Notes: generated from the sequence alone by a model not told the origin. A DNA stretch of 54,142 nt from Crocinitomicaceae bacterium (GCA_016719925.1 JADJYC010000020.1:1-54142), one strand, 5' to 3'; counted from the first letter of the stretch, positions 41,595-51,378 are shown. Numbers and translations: made by a program.

Positions 41595-42608
41595 ATGCGA
41601 AGCCTTTATTCCATATTATTCCTTCTCTTATTCTTGCTGCAACCTCTTGCTTCAATTTCACAGGATATACATTTCTCACAGTTCCACATGAACTTGTTTA
41701 CCTGAATCCTGCCTCACTGGAAATTATGAAGGAGAATGGCGTTTTACCGGTAATCAAAGAAGTCAGTGGAGATCTGTTTCACGTCCATACAACACCATTG
41801 CATTGTCTGCAGAAAATAATGAAGAGCGTCTTTTGCCGGGCATGTATCACGCGGTGAATTTATTTCATGATGTTGCAGGAGACGGAAATTACCGCACAAC
41901 AGAATTTAATGTGTCAACTGCATATCGCATTTATCTTGACAATGATTCTTTGCATTCCATTACACCCGGATTGCAGCTAGGTGTAAATAACAGAACAACT
42001 GATTTCAGCAAACTGAATTTTGACAGTCAGTTTAACGGCAGTTATTATGATCCCACTTTACCAAACAATGAGGCGTTTGGTTCGGCAAGCCGCACCGGTT
42101 TGAATTTTAATATCGGCGTGATGTATGCCTGGCGCCCGGCATACAGGAAAGAAGTAGTTGCAGGACTTGCGATGTTCAATATCCCGCAGATGAAACAAAG
42201 TTTATACGGTAATGATTTAATCAAAAGAGATTTCCGCTATGTATTTCATGCAAACGGTGTCTATGAACTTAATTTTGAATGGGATCTTCAGCCCGGAATA
42301 TTTTTACAATTTCAGGGAGATTACAAGGAAATTATTTTTGGATCAAACGCACGTTATATCATCAAGGATAAAAAGGGGAGTACATTGCACCGTACGGAGG
42401 TGTCTGGTTCAGAAACCGGGACGCTGCTTATCTGGTTGCAGGTATGTATTACAATGATTGGATTGCCGGAATAAGTTATGACTTTAATGTGTCTAAATTA
42501 GTGCCTGCAAGTAATGTAAGAGGAGGGCTGGAATTTTCAGTTCAATATGTTTTACACCTCTTCAAACCAAAAGAAATAATGCACAGAATTTGTCCTGATT
42601 ATTTGTAA
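41595..42608 (+). CDS. PorP/SprF family T9SS outer-membrane protein (two frameshifts)
   Basis: The ATG at 41595 follows the CHU_C gene stop by four bases. The signal peptide (to about residue 23) is followed by QDIHFSQF, typical of PorP/SprF. Frames change near 41695 and again near 42385. Joined, they read GNYEGEWRFTGNQRSQWRSV, SRPYNT, then DWIAGISYDFNVSKL, and end at TAA 42606-42608, about 337 residues. PorP/SprF proteins are outer-membrane barrels needed for secretion or surface display of type B substrates, here most likely the CHU_C protein upstream. The next ATG overlaps this stop (TAATG). Confidence 0.82.
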
Positions 42609-44904
42609 TGAGCAGCTCACAGAATTTCATCTCATTTTTTGTAAAGCCTTTCAGATTTTCTGCTGTTGTATTTTTCTATTCGCTGCTGTTTTTATCTTTT
42701 AATGGTCATTCACAATCTTTCACACAGCTCATGGATTTTGCTGATCAGAAAGTAGCTGAAGGTGATTACTATTATGCCATTCAGTATTATGATCAGGCCA
42801 TGAAAATTGATTCCAATTCGGTGGAAGTTTTATGGAAATATGCTGAGGCACTCAGAATGTATAAAGACTATCCGAAGGCAGAAAATTATTATCTGAAAGT
42901 TTACAAAAAAGAAGAAGCAAAAATTTACCCTATGAGTATTTTCTGGCTGGCTTCAATGGAGCATATTAACGGAAAATATCTGTTATCCATGGAACATTGG
43001 AAAGAAGCTAAAAAAGTGTATAAAAAAGACCGTGAAGGTTACCTCTATTTAAAATCACAGCAGGAAATTAAAAGTTGTCTCTGGGCTTCTAAAGCTGTGC
43101 GGGATACAACGGATTATTTACTGGATCATTTGCCTGAACCGGTCAATTCAAAAGATGCAGAATTTGCTCCTTTTTTTCATGATAATAAAATGTACTTTAC
43201 TTCTCTGAAAGCAGATTCAATCAATTTTGCTGAAGAGATTTATTCAGATGAATACTCTTTGCAGATCTACAGTGTCGAACAACAGGACAGTATTTTTAAT
43301 GACCTTACCAGAATTCGGGATGTGTATATTCAGGGATTACATTCAGCAAACGGATCATTTAGTCCGGATGGAAAAAGATTTTATTTTTCACGTTGTAATT
43401 CAGATTATGAATGCAAAATTTTTGTTGGCAAAGTAGAGGGTGATAAAATTACAGACATTGACAGTTTGGGAGACATTATCAATGAACCCGGATACATTTC
43501 AACCATGCCATTTTCTGCTATGGTTGATGGAAAAGAAATTTTATTTTTCTGCTCGACCATCAAACACAATTATGGCGGATTGGATATCTGGTACACGGTG
43601 GTAACTAATGGAAATAAGTATTCACTTCCAAAAAATTTAGGTCCCGGAATTAATACCATGGATGATGACATTTCTCCTTTTTATGATACAATATCGAACC
43701 GTCTTTATTTCAGTTCATCCTGGCATGAAGGGTATGGCGGGCAAGATGTTTTTTACACCGAAAATGTAAACCGTGATTTGAATTTTTCTGCTCCGGTAAA
43801 CATGGGAATTCCTGTGAATTCTCCAAAGAATGATACGTATCTTGTTTTGAATTATAAAGATGATAATTTTTATTTTTCAAGCAACAGGGAAGGAGTGAAT
43901 TATGCAAAAAACCCAACCTGCTGCAATGATATATTTGTTGCCGGTCTTCCAAAAATTATTCCGCCGCCAACCCGTTTTGAAACACTCGAAGATCTCAATA
44001 AAAAATTACCCGTTGTACTTTACTTCCACAATGATGAACCAAATCCGCGTAACTGGGACACCGTCACCAATCTCAATTACATGAGAACGTATAATGATTA
44101 CGTGAAGCTCAAACCAACTTATCATAAAGAATATGCCTCTGGGTTAACCGGTGATGAAGCAGAAGAAGCAAAAGAAGATATTGATGATTTTTTTGTTCAG
44201 TATGTTGAACAGGGAGTGATTGATCTGCAGGAATTCACCCGGCTGTTAATTCTGGAACTGGATAAGGGATATGATATTGAAGTGACGATAAAAGGATTTG
44301 CAAGTCCGCTTGCAAAAACAGATTATAATGTGAATTTGACCAAAAGAAGAATTTCAAGTCTTGTCAATTATCTGCGTGAATATGGAACGGGTGAATTCAA
44401 TAAATACCTTAACGGTACTGCTCCAAACGGAGGCAGTTTAACTTTTGTTCAGATACCTTTTGGAGAGTATACTGCAGACATTCTTATTTCAGATAACGTG
44501 AATGACACCAAGAATTCTTGTTTATAGCAGAAAAGCTGCAATTGGAGAGAAAAATTGAAATTCAAAGTGTCAGTCTGGTGAAAAAAGATTCCAGTTATGC
44601 TGAAATGAAATTTCAGAAAGAGATTCATGATTTTGGTGCATCTCAAAAAGGGAATTTACTAACGTATGAATTTACATTTACCAATACAGGTGATGAAGAA
44701 TTGATTATCGAGAAAATCGAATCTGATTGCGGATGTTTTTCCTATGAAATCAGTGCGATGAATCTGAAACCGGGAGAAACCGCAACAATTAAAGTCATAT
44801 TGGACACCGCCACACAATCTGGTTTAACAGTTAGAAAACTCATCATTTATTCCAATATTAAAAATAAAACCAAACAAATTTCTGTTACTACGGAGGTCAA
44901 ATAG
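42608..44904 (+). CDS. TPR-PD40-OmpA-like protein fused to DUF1573 (one frameshift)
   Basis: Two frames (42608-about 44515 and about 44518-44904) join into about 765 residues. The first has an N-terminal hydrophobic export signal (to about residue 36), TPR repeats (about 45-160), PD40 beta-propeller blades (about 190-440) and an OmpA-like peptidoglycan-binding part (about 555-600: GFASPLAKTDYNVNLTKRRI). The second is a DUF1573 domain (IHDFGASQKG, IESDCGCFSYEI). OmpA/PD40 proteins of the PorE/SprE type anchor the T9SS to the cell wall. Translationally coupled to the PorP/SprF gene, so likely part of the same secretion unit. Confidence 0.8.
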
Positions 44905-44955
44905 CAATCTTCAAAGGATTGGAAGAATTATATAACTTGCTGATTACTATCTGAA

Positions 44956-44983
44956 TTGCATTTTTTTCTTTTTACTATCTTTA
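44956..44983 (+). promoter_or_regulatory. Promoter of the universal stress protein gene
   Basis: TTG (44956-44958) and TATCTTTA (44976-44983) are separated by 17 bases, as in Bacteroidota promoters (TTG-N17-19-TAnnTTTG, one mismatch in the -7 box). The ATG follows at 45007. Confidence 0.45.
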
Positions 44984-45006
44984 CCAAATCAAATTAACTC
45001 AAGACT

Positions 45007-45816
45007 ATGGATCGTCGTTCAATTCTGGTACCTCATGATTTTACCGCTGTCGGTGATAATGCATTGGCTTATGCAATTAATCTTGCTAAGACAATTAAAG
45101 CCAACGTGGACATTCTGCATGTGGTAAAAGATGAGAAGGAGCGGTCAAAGGCTACTGCGCAATGTGAAAAAATTATTTCAGGTTTGAAAGACAAACCGGC
45201 TGAGGTTGCGGTGAACTTCCATATTAAATCCGGTACAATTTTTACAGATATAGCATCGAAAGCAGCGGAACTTGGCTCATCACTTATAATAATGGGTACG
45301 CATGGAGCAGTAGGAATGCAAAAATTATTCGGGAGTTTTGCAATTAAAGTAATCACAAGCACATTTGTTCCATTTCTGGTTGTGCAGCAGAAACATACAG
45401 GCACTGACCTGAGTAAAATTGTTGTGCCAATTGATGAGTCACAAGAGAGCCTGCAGATAGAGCAGGTAACCAGTGGTCTTGCCGGTATGACAAAGTCTGA
45501 AATTCACATTCTGACGGAGAAAAAAATAGACAGCAATCTTAAACTGAAATGCGCAGTTCACAGCGGATTGATTTCAAAACAGTTCAAAGAAAAGGGAATA
45601 AAATATACACCTGTTGTTCTCACAAAGGTGAAAGGTTATTCTACTGATATCGTCAATTACGCAGTGAAAGAAAAAGCTAATCTTATTGCGTTTGCATATC
45701 ACAGTGACAGTTTGCTTCCGCAGTTTGATACCTTTGCCCAAAGCCTCATCACCAATAAAGAAGGAGTGCCTGTAATGGTTTTGAACGCCAAAGAAGCCGG
45801 AAACTATTTCTTCTAA
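45007..45816 (+). CDS. Tandem universal stress protein (UspA family)
   Basis: The 269-residue protein holds two Usp domains in a row. The first (about 1-140) starts RRSILVPHDFTAVGDNALAYA and has the ATP-binding-type loop MGTHGAVGMQKLFGSFA near residues 97-113. The second (about 141-269) is degenerate, with KIVVPIDESQESL near its start and no clear glycine loop. Usp proteins bind ATP or AMP and support survival under stress; the exact role is unknown. Cytosolic. It is a separate transcript, with its own promoter upstream and a weak hairpin downstream. Confidence 0.9.
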   Translation: MDRRSILVPHDFTAVGDNALAYAINLAKTIKANVDILHVVKDEKERSKATAQCEKIISGLKDKPAEVAVNFHIKSGTIFTDIASKAAELGSSLIIMGTHGAVGMQKLFGSFAIKVITSTFVPFLVVQQKHTGTDLSKIVVPIDESQESLQIEQVTSGLAGMTKSEIHILTEKKIDSNLKLKCAVHSGLISKQFKEKGIKYTPVVLTKVKGYSTDIVNYAVKEKANLIAFAYHSDSLLPQFDTFAQSLITNKEGVPVMVLNAKEAGNYFF

Positions 45817-45842
45817 AAACGGCATCCCGTTTCAATCATCAG

Positions 45843-45875
45843 ACAGGAGTTTTAACGAGTCCTGTTTGCATCCTT
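45843..45875 (+). terminator. Weak terminator after the universal stress protein gene
   Basis: ACAGGA (45843-45848) pairs with TCCTGT (45860-45865) with an 11-base loop. A T-rich but interrupted tail follows, ending in TTTTT. The short stem makes this only a moderate candidate. Confidence 0.45.
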
Positions 45876-45991
45876 TTTACCCGTTGAAATTTTATAACTT
45901 TGTTATACCATTGTGTACACAGATATAGTTGAACAAAAACAGGTTCAGGTGTTTCTTGTATTAAGCGGCAAAAGTTAATTGTAACTATTCA

Positions 45992-47041
45992 ATGAACACA
46001 GAAATTAAAAATTCAGGATCCGTTTCAAAAGCAGTAGGATACTGGCTGATCACCGGTGCAGTACTTGTAATTATTCTGTTGATTGTTGGTGGTTATACAC
46101 GGCTATCACATTCGGGTTTGTACATGGTAACCTGGAAACCGGTTACCGGATGTATTCCGCCAATGAATGACGCTGAATGGGCTGTTGAATTTGAACAATA
46201 TCAAACAAGTCCTGAATACAAATTGCGTAATTATCATTTTACGCTGGAAGAATTCAAAGAAATTTACTGGCCAGAATTTTATCACCGGGTTTTAGGAAGA
46301 GTTTTGGGTTTAGTGTTCATCATTCCGTTTGTTTATTTTCTGATTAGAAAAAAGATAACGGACAGAAAATTACGATTCAATCTCATCATCATTTTTTTAT
46401 TAGGTGCGCTTCAGGGATTGGTAGGCTGGCTGATGGTTGCAAGCGGATTGGTTGACAGACCTTCAGTGAGTCATTACCGGCTTGCATTGCACTTGTGTAC
46501 GGCATTGAGTTTATTCGTTTACATAATGATTGTTGCATTACCAATAGTTTCTCCGGATAAAATGAAATCTGTCACTGACGGAAAAAAACTAAAGTGGATT
46601 TTTTATTCGCTGACTGCTGTTGTCATTCTGCAAATTATTTATGGCGCATTTGTTGCAGGTTTAAAAGCGGGATTTTTTTATCCAACGTGGCCAAAAATGG
46701 GAACAGAATGGATTCCGGCAACAGTCACTGATTCTTTTTCTGACGGAGGAATTACCAACTCACCGTATGTGGTTCAGTTTATTCACCGCTGGCTGGCGGC
46801 TGTGGTTGTTATTTTTTCTGCGGTTTTATATTTCAAATCACGCAAACTCAATCTGGAAAAATTTCAGAAAAATTCGCTTATTCTTGTACCCGTTGTTGTG
46901 GTGATTCAGTTTGTTTTGGGAGTTGTAACACTGATGAATCTGGTACCTGTTTCTCTGGGTGTTATTCATCAGTTGGGTGCGTTGATACTTTTGTCAACGC
47001 TTATTTTTGTGCTGGTTCGGTTGAATTATTTCCGTGTCTGA
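45992..47041 (+). CDS. ctaA: Heme A synthase (COX15/CtaA family)
   Basis: Converts heme O to heme A for haem-copper oxidases, in the inner membrane. The 349-residue length and about eight membrane helices match COX15/CtaA. The paired His motifs are present: FYHRVLGR, SHYRLALHL, QFIHRWLA and VIHQLGAL. The early loop is GLYMVTWKPVTGCIPP. The gene is single here, and the heme O synthase and oxidase genes lie outside the window. A -7-like TAACTTTG at 45895-45902 may be its promoter, though the -33 spacing is poor. Confidence 0.92.
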   Translation: MNTEIKNSGSVSKAVGYWLITGAVLVIILLIVGGYTRLSHSGLYMVTWKPVTGCIPPMNDAEWAVEFEQYQTSPEYKLRNYHFTLEEFKEIYWPEFYHRVLGRVLGLVFIIPFVYFLIRKKITDRKLRFNLIIIFLLGALQGLVGWLMVASGLVDRPSVSHYRLALHLCTALSLFVYIMIVALPIVSPDKMKSVTDGKKLKWIFYSLTAVVILQIIYGAFVAGLKAGFFYPTWPKMGTEWIPATVTDSFSDGGITNSPYVVQFIHRWLAAVVVIFSAVLYFKSRKLNLEKFQKNSLILVPVVVVIQFVLGVVTLMNLVPVSLGVIHQLGALILLSTLIFVLVRLNYFRV

Positions 47042-47143
47042 ATTTCTTCCCCGGGCCTCCTGGAAGTTTGATTGAATTGTAATAATCGGTTTGATCAAAT
47101 AAAAATCTGAATAATTGAACCTTATTCTTTCATCAAAAAAAAA

Positions 47144-47165
47144 AGTCCGGTTGCCCGGACTCTTT
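47144..47165. terminator. Terminator between ctaA and the convergent beta-helix gene
   Basis: AGTCCGG (47144-47150) pairs perfectly with CCGGACT (47155-47161) over a 4-base loop, with an A-run on one side and TTTT on the other, so it can serve both directions. Confidence 0.9.
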
Positions 47166-47214
47166 TAAATTATTCAAATCATTTTTATTGAAGAACAACT
47201 CTTATGGTTTTTTC

Positions 47215-49146
47215 TTATTCATCATTTTTAAATTTCACCAGATAAATTCCGCGTTCAAAACCGCTCAGATCGATTTGTGAATTTTCATCGCTGATTGATT
47301 TTTTTGTCAGAACTAATTTTCCGTCTGCAGCATAAATAGTGATTATTCCATCACTTGTAATTCCGGTAATTGTAAAAATACCTGATGTTGGATTCGGATA
47401 AACTGCCAGATTCATTTTTTCATTTTCTTCAAATCCGATTCCTGATATGATGTAACAATCTGTTGTGTCAACACATCCACCTACAGTTATTTCACAGGCG
47501 TAATTTCCATCAGCAAGAAAATTGAAAGTCTGTGATGTTGCAAACGGAACCAGATTATAACTGTCATTGCAATCTAACCAAACATAACTGTCTGCGGTTT
47601 CATTTGCTGTCAGAGAAAACCCCGATTGATTAACCGTAATATCCAAAGGAATTGTATTTACAATAATGTCCTGATCTTGTGTGGAGATATTTCCAACACC
47701 GTCATCGTACGTCCAGGTTACTGTTGTTGTGCCAATAGTAGTAATCGGAAATGTGGTAGTTGTTGTTCCAACAATTGTTCCTGAGCAGGCATCGGTGGCA
47801 GTTGGTGCAGTTGGAGTTGCACTGCAGTCAAATGATGCATCAGATAATGAAGCAACATCCGGAACAGGCACACTAGCATCATCAATGAAGATATAAATGG
47901 TCATTAAACTGTCTGCACCGCAAACGGTTTGAATGGTATCGTGAGCAATTGTCAGTCCTTGTGCTGAATAAGTTTCATCTCCGCTTGGAACAGTATACGC
48001 TGAACATTCGATAACAAAATAAGATGATTCAATATCCGGGCAGGTATAAAATTCAGCAGCGCCTGCGTCGCGGATACCATCAGTGACAGGTCCGTTTTGT
48101 GCATCTGATAAATCTGCCGGATCACCTGCATCAACAGCAGGACTTGCAGCATCCGGCATCATGGTAAAAGTTTGCTCACCATTATCTCCAAGTGTTCCAA
48201 GATTTACTGAACCAGCTGAAACATTTAACTGATCTGTACCTGTGCTTCCGCTGTACGTTGCATCACCAATGATGTTATATCCGCCGGACATTAAAAGTGC
48301 GCCTGCTCCCCAGATATCGAGATTAGGTGAACCGGTATTTCCGGTAATGATTGAACCTGTAGTGGTGAATTCAATGCTTGAGCCCCAATGATCAATTCCG
48401 CCGGCTTGTGAAGCTGAATTTCCAACTACCGTACAGTTAACAAGATTGATGATTACAACTGATCCCCAGTCGTAAATTGCGCCACCTTCAGAAACGGCAG
48501 TGTTACCTGTAAATGTACAATTGTAAAAATCTACGTTTGCAACAAATCCATATAAGGCGCCTCCGCTGGTGCTTGTATAATTGTCATAGAATGTAGAATG
48601 CTGAATAACATTTCCAGAACCGGGAGGAAGATAAATTGCACCGCCGTAATCCAGCGCTTCATTATGAAAAAACTGACAATCATTGATCAGTAAATTTCCG
48701 CTGGATTTGTATAATGCACCACCATAACCTGAAGTGTAGTTATGCATAAAATTACAATCATTCATTTCAAGATTTGCTGATGAATAAATGGCGCCGCCGT
48801 TTACAGAATTTCCATAAATAAATGTCATCCGGTTTAATTCAACCGTGCCACCAGTGATATTAAATATGCGGCTTGTATTTTCACCGCTGATAAAAAGTGT
48901 ATCATACGAGGTATGAAAACCATTTATCACGAGTGATTTATTAAATGAAATTTCTGAAGCAAGTTTCAGCGTATCATTTCCATTGCTGAATAACATAACA
49001 TCAAAATCAATCGTGTCTCCTGAACTGGCATTAATGATTGCCTGTCTGAGAGATCCAAATCCAAAGTCATTGAGATTAGTTACGGTTAATGTGGTTGCCA
49101 TTAATCCTAACGGCAGCATAAATAAAATTAGTAAAGCTTTTTTCAT
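47215..49146 (-). CDS. Secreted right-handed beta-helix protein with T9SS type A tail ended early by an in-frame TAA
   Basis: Residues 1-17 are a signal peptide. The N-terminal half (about 20-345) is a parallel beta-helix with repeated short motifs (NGGAIYSSANLEMNDC, YGGALYKSSGNLL, YGGAIYLPPGSG) and ends in a choice-of-anchor Q-like stretch (DAGDPADLSDAQNG, RDAGAAEF). A HYR-like domain follows (about 420-500), then a T9SS type A domain (YPNPTSGIFTI, GIYLVKF). The frame stops at TAA 47215-47217. The same frame continues in phase after it, reading EKTIRVVLQ to a second TAA at 47185-47187, which is the normal last strand of such domains. Changing one base (CAA to TAA) explains it. Confidence 0.85.
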   Translation of the reverse strand: MKKALLILFMLPLGLMATTLTVTNLNDFGFGSLRQAIINASSGDTIDFDVMLFSNGNDTLKLASEISFNKSLVINGFHTSYDTLFISGENTSRIFNITGGTVELNRMTFIYGNSVNGGAIYSSANLEMNDCNFMHNYTSGYGGALYKSSGNLLINDCQFFHNEALDYGGAIYLPPGSGNVIQHSTFYDNYTSTSGGALYGFVANVDFYNCTFTGNTAVSEGGAIYDWGSVVIINLVNCTVVGNSASQAGGIDHWGSSIEFTTTGSIITGNTGSPNLDIWGAGALLMSGGYNIIGDATYSGSTGTDQLNVSAGSVNLGTLGDNGEQTFTMMPDAASPAVDAGDPADLSDAQNGPVTDGIRDAGAAEFYTCPDIESSYFVIECSAYTVPSGDETYSAQGLTIAHDTIQTVCGADSLMTIYIFIDDASVPVPDVASLSDASFDCSATPTAPTATDACSGTIVGTTTTTFPITTIGTTTVTWTYDDGVGNISTQDQDIIVNTIPLDITVNQSGFSLTANETADSYVWLDCNDSYNLVPFATSQTFNFLADGNYACEITVGGCVDTTDCYIISGIGFEENEKMNLAVYPNPTSGIFTITGITSDGIITIYAADGKLVLTKKSISDENSQIDLSGFERGIYLVKFKNDE

Positions 49147-49295
49147 AGTTATTCTAAATTACAGATGAGTGAATTTAAGGCAAATGAGTCCACTATAACA
49201 ACAAAATGAGTTTTATTTAACGGAGTTAGATAAGAGTGTGCAGGAATAATCCGTATCAAATTTATTCTGTACAATATAATTGCACACTAATCATT

Positions 49296-49303
49296 TATAT
49301 TTG
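49296..49303 (+). promoter_or_regulatory. -7 box directly before the 49309 gene
   Basis: TATATTTG fits TAnnTTTG exactly and ends five bases before the ATG at 49309, which implies a leaderless or near-leaderless transcript. A TTG at 49280-49282 is closer than the usual -33 distance. Confidence 0.4.
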
Positions 49304-49308
49304 TTCCT

Positions 49309-49628
49309 ATGATTAATGAAATACTTTCTCTTCAGCAAAAAAATGGCAATGATAAAATTGAAGGCATTCAACATATTCTGCAATATGAGGGGCATCGCGG
49401 ACCTGCAGATGTGCAGTTCATTTTGAAATATGGTCAAATTCCTTCTCGTTATTCGGAATCAAATTTTGATCCGGATTTGATTCAAAAAAGTATTCAGAAA
49501 AGATTTTTGAATACATTAACAATGATCTATCTGTAAATTGTCAGCATAATGTGGACTATAGATTGAAACATTTCAGTTGGTATCCTCCTACACCTGCCGA
49601 AGAACTTTTTGCACGCTCAAATTTTTAG
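49309..49628 (+). CDS. Unknown small protein, frameshifted, running into the recombinase remnant
   Basis: No family recognised. The first frame from ATG 49309 gives 75 residues; a shift near 49490 gives a longer open frame ending TAG at 49626-49628. The soluble product would have about 106 residues with a Gly/Arg-rich middle (YEGHRGPADVQFILKYG). The last 20 or so residues read the same DNA as the tyrosine-recombinase remnant, in another frame. The end of this gene may therefore be an accident of the recombination junction. It may be a remnant itself. Confidence 0.35.
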
Positions 49629-49750
49629 ATCAAATGCCCGCCCAGGTGATCATGAAATTCAGCAGGCACAAAACTGAAAGAGCGTTCATGCGATACTTGA
49701 AAATTGATGCTGAAATGGCGGCTAGGCAGTATAAGCAGTTTTTTAAGTAA
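49562..49750 (+). pseudogene. Tyrosine recombinase (integrase) C-terminal remnant, copy 1
   Basis: The frame from 49562 to TAA 49748-49750 reads the end of a tyrosine recombinase: FQLVSSYTCRRTF (box II Arg; the usual His is Tyr here), the second conserved His in KFSRHKTERA, and the nucleophile Tyr in FMRYLKID. The rest of the gene is missing upstream, where the frame hits a TAG at 49559-49561. At least the N-terminal and core catalytic parts are absent, so it cannot work as an enzyme. Confidence 0.75.
49568..49722. repeat. Direct repeat copy 1 (155 bp) flanking the ATPase gene
   Basis: The 155 bases match 51224-51378 in the same orientation with 17 mismatches by eye (about 89% identity) and no gaps, offset 1656 bases. 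The repeat is the integrase tail. Confidence 0.85.
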
Positions 49751-49930
49751 ACGTTAAATTAATCCCCGCGAATACGGGCAATTTCTAATTTGTTATACAG
49801 TTGCATAACGATGGTTTTAGCGCCGTTCACAAGAATAAATTTCAATGTTGGTGGCTATATTTTAAAATAAATCGGGCTAATATAAATTATCAAAACTTGC
49901 AAAAATGGTAATTTGTGATAATTTATTCTC

Positions 49931-49938
49931 TATATTTG
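49931..49938 (+). promoter_or_regulatory. -7 box directly before the AAA ATPase gene
   Basis: TATATTTG matches TAnnTTTG exactly, four bases before the ATG at 49943, so the transcript would be nearly leaderless. TTTG at 49912-49915 is a possible -33 element with a 15-base spacer, slightly short. Confidence 0.45.
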
Positions 49939-49942
49939 ACTT

Positions 49943-51175
49943 ATGTTAAAGTACACAAGTCGCAAGGAATACTTAGGCAAACTGCTCTCCTACAAGGATA
50001 AGGACCTAATTAAAGTTGTTAGTGGATTGAGGAGGGCAGGCAAAAGTACTTTGCTCGAACTTTACCGCAATGAACTCCAAAAACAAGGCATTGGAAAGAG
50101 ACAAATCCAATCTTATAATTTTGAATTACCAGAAAATTACTTGAACAAAACCTGGAGTGATCTTTATTTTGAAATCAAGAAAAAATTGCTCGTTGATAAA
50201 GTCAACTACATTTTTTTGGACGAAGTACAAAATATACCTCAGTTTGAAAAATTGGTAGATGGACTATTTGCAACTGAAAACACGGATGTCTACATTACAG
50301 GTTCAAATGCCTTTTTACTCAGTAGTGAATTGGCCACTTTATTGAGTGGTCGATACATTGAGGTTTCTATTTTACCTTTTTCCTTTCATGAATACCTTTC
50401 TGCGCGTAAAATTGATACAAGTAATAAGTATCTCAATTATGAAGCATTGTTTTTTGATTATGTCAACGAAACCTCCCTGCCCAAAGGTGTTGAGCTGCGT
50501 GAAGACGGATTTGATATTATTTACGAATATCTGGAGGCAATTTACAAGACAATAATCGAGAAAGACATCACTCAACGGCACCAGATAAATGACAAACGCG
50601 CTTTTGCGAACATTGCCAAGTTCATTGCATCCAATATTGGAAGCGCACTTTCTCCAGGTAATATTTCTAAAATACTTAAGCAAGATGGGCAAAATATACA
50701 TCACGCCACAGTAGAAAAGTACCTAGAATATTTGGTAGAAAGTTTTGTATTCTATAGAGTAAATCGCTTTGATCTGAAAGGCAAAAAGCAACTGGCCACT
50801 CAAGAAAAATATTATTTGGTAGATGTAGGTTTACTAAATATCATGGCTGGCAAAGAACGGATAACAGATAGAGGCCATATTCTTGAAAACATTGTCTATT
50901 TGGAGCTGCTGCGCAGAGGCAATAAAATTTGGACTGGCACCGCACGAAATAACGAAGTAGATTTTGTATGCAAAACCCCAACCGGTGATATTGAATACTA
51001 TCAAGTAGCGTGGCAATTAGCAACAGAAAATACGATTGAAAGAGAATTTGGATCATTGGAAAAAATCAAAGATAACTACCCAAAATATTTGCTCACAACC
51101 GATTCGTTTACGCAAAACAGAAGCGGAATTAAACATCTGAATGTCTTCAATTGGTTGATAGAAATAAATGATTAG
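49943..51175 (+). CDS. AAA ATPase with C-terminal DUF4143
   Basis: An intact 410-residue protein of the AAA_14/DUF4143 type. Walker A is GLRRAGKST (about 28-36), Walker B is YIFLDEVQN (about 92-100), and ITGSNAFLLS follows as sensor-like motif. A winged-helix-like middle (GNISKILKQDGQNIHHATVEKYL, described as residues about 237-260) precedes the DUF4143 part with ARNNEVDFV and YYQVAW, a pattern resembling a PD-(D/E)XK-like fold. These ATPases are often accessory and multi-copy in Bacteroidota; their function is unknown. The gene sits between two direct repeats of a recombinase tail, with an exact -7 box beside its start. Confidence 0.88.
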   Translation: MLKYTSRKEYLGKLLSYKDKDLIKVVSGLRRAGKSTLLELYRNELQKQGIGKRQIQSYNFELPENYLNKTWSDLYFEIKKKLLVDKVNYIFLDEVQNIPQFEKLVDGLFATENTDVYITGSNAFLLSSELATLLSGRYIEVSILPFSFHEYLSARKIDTSNKYLNYEALFFDYVNETSLPKGVELREDGFDIIYEYLEAIYKTIIEKDITQRHQINDKRAFANIAKFIASNIGSALSPGNISKILKQDGQNIHHATVEKYLEYLVESFVFYRVNRFDLKGKKQLATQEKYYLVDVGLLNIMAGKERITDRGHILENIVYLELLRRGNKIWTGTARNNEVDFVCKTPTGDIEYYQVAWQLATENTIEREFGSLEKIKDNYPKYLLTTDSFTQNRSGIKHLNVFNWLIEIND

Positions 51176-51223
51176 CATGATGCTATATATGTTTAATTGA
51201 ATTTGCGTTTCGTGCTTTAGAGT

Positions 51224-51378
51224 ACATTTCTGTTAGTATAATCGCACACCTGCAGAAGAACTTTTTGCACGTTCAATTATTTAGATCAAATGTCCGCCCA
51301 GGTGATCATGAAATTCAGCGGACACAAAACCGAAAGAGCGGTCATACGCTACTTGAAAATTGATGCTGAAATGGCGGC
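51224..51378. repeat. Direct repeat copy 2 (155 bp)
   Basis: Second copy of the 155-base repeat, about 89% identical to 49568-49722. It starts 48 bases after the ATPase stop codon. Confidence 0.85.

Noticed and set aside
45884..45902. Promoter TTG plus TAACTTTG ahead of ctaA
   Set aside because: The -7-like box is good, but the nearest TTG is only eight bases away and the next TTTG is 26 bases away, neither fitting the usual spacer; mentioned only under ctaA.
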